64,000 nt of DNA, taken from NCBI GenBank assembly GCA_963930645.1, contig OZ005660.1, positions 247,712,731 through 247,776,730 on the forward strand. Reading direction: 5' to 3'. Positions 55,540 to 64,000 of the stretch are shown here, piece by piece. The position numbers and the translations under genes are program-made. The notes beneath the pieces were generated by a model. That model worked only from the letters and a program-made list of their open reading frames with translations. It ran no database searches and was not told the DNA's origin. Numbering within the stretch: the first letter of the stretch is position 1; each line of letters begins with the position of its first letter. This DNA is from Salticus scenicus (lineage: Eukaryota; Arthropoda; Arachnida; Araneae; Salticidae).

Positions 55540-57615
55540 AAATATTTTACATTTTTAATCATTTTTAAAATGTTAAAATGATATTATTTCCAACTGAATA
55601 ATTTATGAAATGATTACATGAAGAAATCAAGTATATCATATGAAGTAACATGATTGAAATTTATATATCTGTTAATCTATATGTTAGTAGACATTGCCGG
55701 GTTCGATCTTACACCTAGCCACTCGCAATCGTCTGCAGTTTTCCCAAAAACTCACGGTAATATGTGCTAGGACCCTTTAGAAAAACCTTTGCGGAGGGCA
55801 TTACATCCAGAAAGAAGTAAACTCCCAAAAAGTACCAGAATCAAGGAAATCAGATACATCATCAAACATTAATTAATTTAAAAATTCAAATTATCTGTCT
55901 TTCTAATTTTTATTTTCTTTCTTTTTTTCTTTTCTTTTTTTTTTTTTTTAGGAAGCAGTGGGTTTTAAACGTTTTACATGTTTAATTATTTTAAAACTAT
56001 TATAATTATGTTATCTATAAAGTGAATAACTCATGAAATGATTACATGGCATCGGATAATCAGATATATCATATGAAGTTGCATGATCGAAATTTAAACA
56101 TATGTTAATCTCAAAATTGGTAAATGTGAAGTGCTGGGTTCGATCTCAAGTCACGCCCGCTAACCTAGTCATTTGTTGTTTTCTTGGAAACTCCCATAAA
56201 TATGCTCTAGGACCTCTTCGAAAGACCTTACATCTAGAAAGGTTAGTTTTTGATTTGATGTAGGCATTGAGACCAATTGACTATACTGGGGTCATAGGCC
56301 TATAGGTGGAAAGCGCCCTATGGGGTCTTTCTGAAGGGTCCTAGCTTGTATTCACGCGAGTTTTGGGTAAAACCATGAGAAACTCCGAACAGTTAGGACT
56401 CTATAAAGAGACTCTTCGCGGATTGCATTACATCTATTAAATAAATTTAAAAAATATCAGAATCAAAGAAATCATATATAATATCAAATATTAATTATTT
56501 TAAATTTTCAAATTATCTTGGGAAAAAAAAGAAAAGAAAAGGAAGAATGTAAAGAAGAAACAGTGGATTTTAAATATTTTACATTTTTAATTATATTAAA
56601 AAAAATAAAAATTAAAATTACGATGATGTGTGTTTTTGTATTACATGAAGAAATCAGATATGAGAAAAACCATCATATAAATTAAAGAAGCATAACTGAA
56701 GTTTGAATATGGTCTAGGACCCCCCTCCCTATTTACGAGAGTTTCTGAGAAATTCATGAAAAACTACAAACCACTAAGACGATGAATGCGATTGGGATCG
56801 AATCCGGCACTTCCCATCTACCAGCTTTGAATGCAGAACCTCTCAGCCGCTGGTGCCTCCCTCCACAAAAACTTTAAAAAGACGCATCACAGAAGGCGTT
56901 ACACCCAAAAGGTAGAAAACTTTAAATATATATATATATCATAAATAAAGAAATCATGTATATCATTAAACATTATTTCAAAATTTCAAATTATCATTTT
57001 TTTTTCTTTTTAAGAAACAGCAGATTTTAAATATTTTACAATTTTAATTATTTTAAAAATATTATAATGATGCTGTTTGTAAATTAAATAATTCAGAAAT
57101 CAGATATGTTAAACAAAGTTAAATAGTATAATTGAAGTTTAAATATCTAACAGTCTCTAAGCAAGCTGTGTTCGATCTCACGTTGCAGTATTTGACTTAC
57201 GCATTCGGAGTTTTCTATGGTTTTTTCCAAAACTTCTGAAATAATGGCAAGGACCCGCTTTATTTGATTATTAGTATTATTATTATTATTAATAGAGTAA
57301 TCTAAAGAATTATACAGCTATAAAAGTCGTAGATTTTGGATGAATTCAATATTTTATTTATTCATTTATGGATTGCTAAGTACTCTTATTTGTAATGCAG
57401 TAATGCAATTCTTTTTATTTACGCAGAATTTTGTTTTGACTTTGCTATTGTCTACATTTTAAATCAAAATATGGTAATTTCCTTTTATTTTTATTTATCT
57501 GTTTATTTTTTAATGTAAAGGGAAACAAAATTATCATGATATGGAATCCATATCAGATTTATTTATAAATGATTGAAAATGTTTATAAGGTTTTTTCCTT
57601 TCTTTCCTTTTTTCT

Positions 57616-57649
<34 letters not shown>

Positions 57650-57720
57650 AGCAGTGGGTTATTACATGGATAATCAGATGTATCATATGAAGTTGCATGA
57701 TCGAAATTTAAACATTTATA
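55540..57720 (+). repeat. Diverged satellite whose units contain SINE S1 fragments
   Basis: Units of roughly 450-600 bp beginning with a CTTTCTTTTTT tract and GAAGCAGTGGGTTTTAAA (about 55950, 56560, 57010 and 57640), TTTTACATTTTTAATTATTT, TATCATATGAAGTTGCATGA, then an S1 fragment with a B-box-like GGGTTCGATC. S1 pieces are plus at 55690, 56130 and 57165 and minus at 56250-56440 and 56705-56870. Some pieces may be later insertions. Confidence 0.6.
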
Positions 57721-57724
57721 TTTG

Positions 57725-58095
57725 GTGTGTTGCTTAAAGTTAACATCTAGAAAATCCTTGCTACAAACACGCGAATAATTTGAATTTGTATTAGGGGTCT
57801 AATCTTTTCTCGAAATAGCTTTTAAACCACTTAGACCTAATGTTTTCTTTAACCGGAATCTTGTAAAATGTAATATTACAACCTTTTACAAATCGTATGG
57901 CACACAACAATAAGCCATAATAAATTAACGATAACAAAAATTTACTAATTTAAATAAAAAATATTTTTATACTTTCAAAAATCAAATAATAAAGCAGAAA
58001 GTCTGTACACAACAACATACGATTAGTTACGTTTCCCAGTCAACAAAAGCAGTGACATCTAGTGGATAAAGTCCGAATTACGCCAAAACAAGCTT
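57725..58095. other. No recognisable feature
   Basis: AT-rich, apparently nonrepetitive here. Confidence 0.5.
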
Positions 58096-58136
58096 CTCAG
58101 GCAACAAGACAGGCAGCTAGTATTTAGTGGGCAGTG

Positions 58137-58313
58137 GTTCGTGCATCCGTCAGTGATGAATCGCGTGAAGGACGACCAAAATCGGTAGTGATTCTACAAC
58201 ATTGATGCTGTGCGCAAGATGATTGAAGAAGATCGGGAATGTCACATATCGTGAGATAGAAACATCCCTTGGCATATTACTGACTGCAATACATCCGATT
58301 TTGCATTTTAAAT
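58137..58313 (+). pseudogene. mariner transposase internal fragment
   Basis: Covers the linker and second helix-turn-helix of a mariner transposase in three frames: DESREGRPKSVVI, then NIDAVRKMIEEDRECHIS, then TYREIETSLGI followed by a diverged TAIHPILH. Both frameshifts are small. It follows, in protein order, the part present at 53000-53150, and both fragments share the GACAGGCAGCTAGTATT segment, so they may be pieces of the same family. No catalytic residues remain. ORF 58323-58604 downstream is not recognisable. Confidence 0.75.
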
Positions 58314-58314
58314 A

Positions 58315-59360
58315 TTTATTTAATGAATTTATTTAACATTACAGTTGCTCCGCCCAATTTAATTCAAAGAAAATTCAATAAGAGGCTGAATTGCTGTTTT
58401 ATAGTATTCCATTTCATTTTCTGTTGCCTAGTGTTGTTTTCCGCATGTATAATTTTTATATTAAGCAGCAAAAGAGACATTTCATTTATATTTGCAAGAA
58501 ATAATCATCGATATTATAATAAACAAAATCTGTATTATCCAGTAAGGTTTTTTTTTTTTCCCCTTGCACAAGAAATACTTTATTTCTATATATTATATTC
58601 TTAAACATATATAAAATTTTTACCATTTCTTTAAAAAAAAAAAAAAAATCTCTCTCTCTCTCTCTATATATATATATTTCTTTTTTTTTTTTTCATTATA
58701 TGCAACTGGAGAGAGTTTTTTCTTCTAGTACTCAAAAGATACAATTTTATCGAGTTTTTATGAATTCTAATGTAAAATATTTTTAATCCTAAAGTAAAAT
58801 TACAAAATTAAATATTGTAACAAAAGTTTTAAGTAATTATCTCTTACAAATTTTCGGTTTGTTATTATTATTTAAATAGATAGGTAAATTAATCCAGAGG
58901 TCATACTCTGCGCCCTTTTTTCTTGACAGTTTCAGTTATGAGAAATTTTCGCCGTTTTATTTTTTGCTGTCATGGTTTTTGTACAGGAATCTATATCGTA
59001 TTGTTATAGCAATGGGTCATGATTGCATAAGATAGAGTTATTGTATAAAAATAGTGGCAGCAAAAAAGAAAAAGGTAGAAAATTCTCATTCCTGAAAATA
59101 CACTGAATAAAGGGCAGTGAATACGTTCCCTCAGTTAATCTTAAACAGGATGACAACAGGCACCTTTTTTTTTTTTTTAATTCTTTTCTACCACTATTTC
59201 CAAGCAAAACAATTTATAATATATCTATACAGGTAAATCTGATTTTTACGTACATGTAAATATATTATAAATTTTATTTTATGAGAATGGTACGAAAAGA
59301 ATATAAAATGTCGCCTGTGGCAGCCCTGTTAAAGGTTAACTCTCATAAGTGATGAGAAAC
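58315..59360. other. No recognisable feature
   Basis: AT-rich with (CT)n/(AT)n at 58651-58676 and poly-T tracts. ORFs 58323-58604 and 59004-59207 lack known domains. Confidence 0.5.
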
Positions 59361-59364
59361 ACAC

Positions 59365-59450
59365 TGATGACTAATGCTTAATTGCTCTTTCAAGTTATTT
59401 TTGCATTTGTACATCATCTTTGTCCAACAATATTTGTAATTCTGCATCTT
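59365..59450 (-). pseudogene. Possible mariner relic
   Basis: Minus strand reads KDAELQILLDKDDVQMQK then a stop and LERAIKH, resembling the mariner segment x-E-L-x-x-L-L-D-E-D-x-x-Q-T-Q-E-E-L. Too short to be certain. Confidence 0.3.
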
Positions 59451-59454
59451 TGCA

Positions 59455-60890
59455 ATGTCGAAATCTTCAGTATTGCAATACTGAAATCATCATTCACACA
59501 TATCTTCCTATGTATAGAGCACATTTGCCATAAGCTTCTCGAAGCAATCAATAAAGCCGCTATTGAACAAAGCTCTATATGAAAGGTATTAGCACATAAT
59601 ATCTCATAAACAGGTTTTTCTTGGGTGAAATACTACCGTTTGATACTTTTGCCTCACGTATATTCTTCAATCACGCACTTTTGAGTGTTAGAATCACATG
59701 CGGTAGTTTTTACCCTGAAGTCCTCCAATCAGAGATTTGCGATTCCAGAGTAACCTCTATCCTCATTCCTTTCAAACCTCCAAAAGGGGAATTATCATCA
59801 AATGTTGCACTTGTTGTTTACATTCGTGGATTTCATTCATGCTTAAAAATAACCCTTGACTAAGCTCAAGAAAGTTGTTCGGTAGATTTGAGATGCAACA
59901 TTTTATACTTCGGAATATATATTATTTTGTCTGATTAAGATGCAAACAATTTTTCAGTTTATCACTAATGTGTTTTTGAGACTTGTTGATGTCACAATAA
60001 TATGCCATCTATGTCAAAGATTTATATTACACAATATATTGGGGCATCCTCTGTTTAAAAAAATCCAAATTTTAAATACATTTGGTATGTACCTATTAAA
60101 AGTACTTGTATCTTTGTTAACTGTTGTAACTTTGGTCATCACTAGGATTCATGCCGGCATGGTGATAAATGTTGCCCAATTATCAATAATTGTTGCCCAA
60201 ATCGCATATAGGTGACAAATTTGTTGCCAAAAATATTTTTGACAAAAATATTTTGATATTCATAATGTACCTATCGGCTGAAACACCTTTTAATAATCAA
60301 AATCTATATATTTAAAACAAACTTCTAACTGTAATTTTTTATGTTTGTTTGGTAAATAGTATTAATGAGTGAATGGCCAAGTTGAAGTTTATTTATTTAT
60401 TTATTTTTTTTTTGAACATTTAAGATTCTGGTACCAGCTATGATAAATTGCTGTTAAATTAAATGTTTATGATGCTGTTGATATCATATATATAGGTGCT
60501 AACTTATATGTTTTTTTAATATCAGTATTTCTTTGCTTTTTTTATATATTTAATCGTAGAAAACTGCTGAAAAACTTATTAAAAATTTCCTTTAGCAGAA
60601 AAACTTACAAGTTGGCAGTTATGCTTATATATCTGTAAATTACTGTTGAATTTTATGTTGATTTCATCACAATATTTATTCAATATCTGTAAATTGCTTT
60701 AAATTAGTTTCATGGCACCGTAAGTAGTTTTCAAAGTTGTAGACTGGGCTGATGATGGCATCTTTCTATGTTAGTGCAAGACAACGAGAAAGTCTTTGTT
60801 GTGTCGACACTGCATCAACACACTACATCGATGTGTTGACACTTCGACACACTTTTGGAAGATTGATTATTTGGCAGTAAAAAATGATGC
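59455..60890. other. Apparently nonrepetitive DNA, no gene supported
   Basis: Less low-complexity than elsewhere. ORFs 59382-59582, 59621-59863 and 59940-60215 are open but show no domain, and I cannot support splicing. Diverged exons or an old transposon are possible. Confidence 0.4.
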
Positions 60891-60897
60891 AGTTTTC

Positions 60898-61050
60898 TGC
60901 TCTGATAAGTGTATGTATAAATAAATATATAGAAAAGGTAAGTACTAAATAGTCTTTAGGCTTCTCTGACTCTTTAGACTACTATTCTGCTCTGATAAGT
61001 GTATGTATAGATAAATGTATAGAAAAGGTAAGTAAATAGTCCTTAGGCTT
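60898..61050 (+). repeat. Two-copy tandem repeat, 88-bp period
   Basis: CTGCTCTGATAAGTGTATGT ... AGAAAAGGTAAGTA ... AGTC(T/C)TTAGGCTT occurs twice. Each copy includes a consensus-like splice donor string AAAAGGTAAGT. Confidence 0.85.
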
Positions 61051-61111
61051 AAAGAAGCAATTTTTCTCTTTAACACTTTCTATTTATATTGTAATAGAGT
61101 GTTTTTAATTT

Positions 61112-61415
61112 CAGGGGTGCAGAATATGTCCGAACACCCGAACAAGGTTCTGGGGAAATTTAAACTGACTGGAGAAATTTTGAATATTTTTTTTAGAGAA
61201 AATAAAAATGTAAATCAAAAATAACAATTTGCTACTTTGAAGTGCTTATACACTAACAGCGATATTTTTATGCTACACTGTATACTTATTCTCTTAAAAA
61301 TTTATTACATAGAACAAATGACTTTGTATAGCAAAGTAGATTTTTGCATTATTGAGGGAAATTTATACTGTGTTCGGGGGAAATTTCCGAGGTTTGAACA
61401 TTTTCTGCACCCCTG
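61112..61415. mobile_element. hAT-like MITE with CAGGGGTGCAGAA ends
   Basis: 304 bp, ends CAGGGGTGCAGAATATGTCC / ACATTTTCTGCACCCCTG, perfect 8-bp duplication TTTAATTT (61104-61111, 61416-61423). Inner CGAACACCCGAA and TGTTCGGGGGAAATTT blocks pair. ORF 61237-61434 spans its right end and is not a gene. Confidence 0.9.
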
Positions 61416-61429
61416 TTTAATTTTACCAT

Positions 61430-62018
61430 TCTGAATCTGCATTTCTGTTACCAGTCTTCAGAAATCTGACTGACTAAAGACTAAAAATGATTTTTTATTT
61501 CATTTATTTTTACAGTGAATTTAAGGGGCTGCCTAGGACATTCCATGCTTCTGAAATATTATTTGGGGTTTGATCCAAATTTATATATATGTATGTGCTA
61601 ACATCAGTAGTTAATGCACATTAACATTTGTAATCTTTCCTCACCTGTGGTCTGACAGAATTAATCATGATCTGATACACACTTGTCGAAGTATGAAACC
61701 GGTGTCGGTGTGCCAAACTTTGATACTATATCAAAATTTATTTTGGATTGTTGTTAATACCCGACCATTTTCACACTGTATTCGTTGCAAAATATATAAC
61801 AAAGGTGTTTTGTGTCCCAGAATTTTTTAACAGTGATATTATTCATAGTTTTGTAATAAAGTTTAGCAATTAACTAATAACTATAATAAAAACTTACAAT
61901 GCATAATTACTGGTGTAAAATAAAATAAAAAACCTGGAATACAAACACCCCTGATATAATTACAATTAAATGTTAGGAAAATTTCTGTACAAGGAATATG
62001 GTGTGAAATAAAGGCAAG
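61430..62018. other. No gene supported
   Basis: AT-rich. A GC-richer patch at 61640-61715 is discussed among rejected items. Confidence 0.5.
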
Positions 62019-62020
62019 TA

Positions 62021-62222
62021 TAGTCGTTCGGTAACAAAAGTTTCCAAACACTAGCGAAAATTCCTATGTAAAAAATGTACACTTAATACCGTTTTGTTAA
62101 ATAAATCCTTGTCGAATCATGTTCTTAGTCAGTCTAAAAACAAGATTCGACAAGGATTTATTTAACAAAACTGTATTAAGTGTACTTTTTTGCTAGTGTT
62201 CAGAGACTTTTGTTACCGACTG
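62021..62222. mobile_element. P1 palindromic MITE, copy 6
   Basis: 202 bp, TA at 62019-62020 and 62223-62224. The left terminus has a TTC insertion in CAGTCGGTAAC and the right arm lacks the ACATAGGAATTTT block, so it is degraded. Central CTTAGTCAGTCTAAA hairpin retained. Confidence 0.85.
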
Positions 62223-62229
62223 TACGAAC

Positions 62230-62700
62230 AACATTCCAGAATAAATTAAAAGAAATTTCACAGCTATGTGTTGTAAGTGTTAAAAATGATTAGTTCAACC
62301 AAGAATGTTATTTAAATAAATAAATTTAATGAAAAATTAAATAGAAACATAAACTAAGAAATGTATATTTAATAGTAATTTATACAGGAAAACAGTGCAT
62401 ACATATAGATTGCATTTGTAAAAAGAGGATAGTATGATAAATATATAGACAGAAATTAGGATTAAACATTTAACATCTTGTATTTAAATTTAACTTGATT
62501 TCTAGATTTTTGTAATTTTTTATGAGTTTATTTTTATAAGCATTTTAAAATGTTTCATTTAATTTATCTAAAACTCAATAAGTAAATAAAGTATCTTGAT
62601 ACATAATGGCCAGAAATCAACCAAAAATTAGCAATAATGGATAATAATAAAAATTTCTTAATAAAAGAAAAGGATAATTGGATAATAAAGGAAAATATAA
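62230..62700. other. No recognisable feature
   Basis: AT-rich, no shared repeats. Confidence 0.5.
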
Positions 62701-62704
62701 TTTT

Positions 62705-63130
62705 ATCTCTTTTCTGACCATCTCCGAAAGCCAAAGCCAATGTTATTCTATGGAGAATTTTCCCTCATTATAACTCATTATCTAATACATATTTTTAAAA
62801 TCCGTTTTCACATTTAGAAGATTCACAACTATTAAACAGGTTATCGCTTTCTGAAAATAAATTTTTTAAAATTTTTAATATTTTATTTTAATGATGTATA
62901 ATGCAAATTTTCACAGTGTGAAATTTTGCATTTTTAAGCTTAAAAATAAAATATTAAAAATTAAGAAGATCAATTTTTAGAAAGCGATAACCAGTTTAAC
63001 AATTACGAGATTTCTGAATGGTAAAATGGAATTTAAAAAATATGCATTAGTTAATGAGTTATAATGGGGCAAAATTCTCCATAGATTAACATTGGCTTTG
63101 GCTTTCGGAGACGATAAGTAGAAAGTCTCC
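62705..63130. mobile_element. Foldback element F2, copy 2
   Basis: Palindrome related to 50727-51155: CCAATGTTATTCTATGGAG pairs with CTCCATAGATTAACATTGG, and GGTTATCGCTTTCTGAAAA pairs with its mirror near 62975. It shares the ATACATATTTTTAAAAT block. A TTAA is visible only at the right (63132-63135). ORF 62977-63189 minus is a shadow. Confidence 0.65.
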
Positions 63131-63284
63131 TTAAAATGAAAGTGTACTGTTTTCATATAAAATCCTTGATATATGCAATAAAAATACACATAAAAAATGT
63201 GCTTTTGTGTTTATTTGTTTACATTTTTATATTTTGGACTACTAAATTTTCACTACTGTCATGAATTCTAATCATCATTATATT

Positions 63285-64000
63285 TATCTATAATAATAAA
63301 AGAAGATGTCTGTCTGTCTGAGCATCTATACGTTCAGCCCCTATTGAACGCAGAACTACAATATTTGACATACGGGTGCTCAGAAGCCTGCCCGAGTGCA
63401 TAGTGAAAAAAAAATTTAAAAATTTTAATTAGTTCCGGAGATATTAATTAAAATGTAGACCTATGTCTAAAGAAGAAGCAATCTCAATGACTGAGAATTC
63501 ACCGCGATTGCATAAAAATAGATATTTTAACGGAGTTAAAAGCAGAAAAAGTGGAAAATAAATTAGAAATATTAGTCCGATCATTACGAATTTGGTACCA
63601 AATGAAAGGGGAATTTTTTCTGAATCTAAGAGTGCAAGCAGCTTATTGATACAACAATTAGATTTTTTAAAATTAACTAAAGTATAAAATTTAGATGGCA
63701 ACATCATTTCAATCGTCTGCCATGAAAACAGATCGCAGACAACTGTCTGGATGAAAAAGGAAATGATTGTAATCAATTAAGATGTCACGTATTTTATAGT
63801 GCGGGGGGAAACTGCAATTTTCTAATTTTTTCTAATTTTCATTTACGTTACATTTGAATTAATATTCGGCCTAGACAGCATATTATAAAGCTACTGTTCA
63901 ATTTTCATGAAAATATATCAATATACAAAAAAATTACATATTTATTGGAAAAAGATTAAGTTTTCTTTTATATTTTGCAATATTTTAAATTGAGATATGC
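63285..64000 (+). mobile_element. Helitron-like start and dispersed repeat, running off the window
   Basis: TCTATAATAATAAAAGAAGA then TGTCTGTCTGTCTGAG resembles other Helitron-like 5' starts here. From 63425 to 63720 it is collinear with 44820-45100 (GATATTAATTAAAATGTAGA, GAAAATAAATTAGAAATATT, CAATTAGATTTTTTAAAATT). The 110-codon minus ORF (63444-63776) lies wholly in the repeat and is disrupted in the other copy, so it is not called. Confidence 0.5.

Noticed and set aside
59621..60215. Two plus-strand ORFs of 80 and 91 codons
   Set aside because: No domain, no supported splice sites and no frame continuity; an old transposon cannot be excluded.
61655..61715. Hammerhead-ribozyme-like string (CTGATAC...TTGTCGAA...GAAAC)
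   Set aside because: Two core positions after CTGAT are wrong and the base at the expected cleavage site would be G, which hammerheads do not allow.
63444..63776. 110-codon minus-strand ORF
   Set aside because: Lies in a dispersed repeat also present at 44.8-45.1 kb, where the frame is disrupted; no recognisable domain.

Overview
This is a strongly A+T-rich eukaryotic window with long homopolymers, (AT)n tracts and GACA/CTGT microsatellites. I find no intact host gene. Almost every assignable base is transposon, transposon debris or tandem repeat. The element mix is what one expects of an arthropod genome: Tc1/mariner pseudogenes, pogo-like, hAT-like and piggyBac-like miniature elements, tRNA-headed SINEs, and Helitron/Helentron-like elements carrying microsatellites and internal tandem monomers. 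A chelicerate, perhaps a spider, is my guess; that is impression only. The stretch reads as intergenic or heterochromatin-like DNA, or a very large intron.

Layout. 0-12 kb: a 450/330-bp tandem array (0.5-2.76 kb), then old diverged copies of one repeat (R1) split by an inverted pair of 435-bp TA elements, a foldback, a hAT-like element with a MITE inside it, and a dead Tc1 element hit by two insertions. 12-16 kb: two Helentron-like elements in inverted orientation around a second Tc1 remnant. 15.7-33.2 kb: six diverged copies of a long repeat (R3). Two of them carry the same palindromic MITE at the same position, so they were duplicated together. This stretch also holds a piggyBac-like element, a possible THAP-domain first exon (22.6 kb), a pogo-like element, a SINE and a mariner fragment.

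33-42.5 kb: tandem arrays of 170, 106, 255 and 120 bp units, hAT-like and piggyBac-like MITEs, and a Helitron-like block on the minus strand. 42-50.5 kb: a SINE with perfect 11-bp target duplication, Helentron-like elements and a long block of diverged monomers. 50-58.3 kb: a TTAA-flanked foldback, a second pogo-like element with a hAT-like MITE inside it, mariner fragments, a Helentron-like element whose internal monomers have expanded into a trimeric higher-order repeat, and a satellite whose units contain SINE fragments. 58.3-64 kb: mostly featureless DNA, then a hAT-like MITE, the sixth palindromic MITE, a second foldback and a Helitron-like start.

The most informative theme is nesting. 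Several insertions have an empty counterpart elsewhere in the window, so exact element ends, target duplications and relative order of events can be read directly. The best candidate for something under-described is the Helentron-like family (5' hairpin, microsatellite, about 143-bp monomers, 3' hairpin and CTAG, insertion into T-runs) that appears to generate higher-order satellite arrays.
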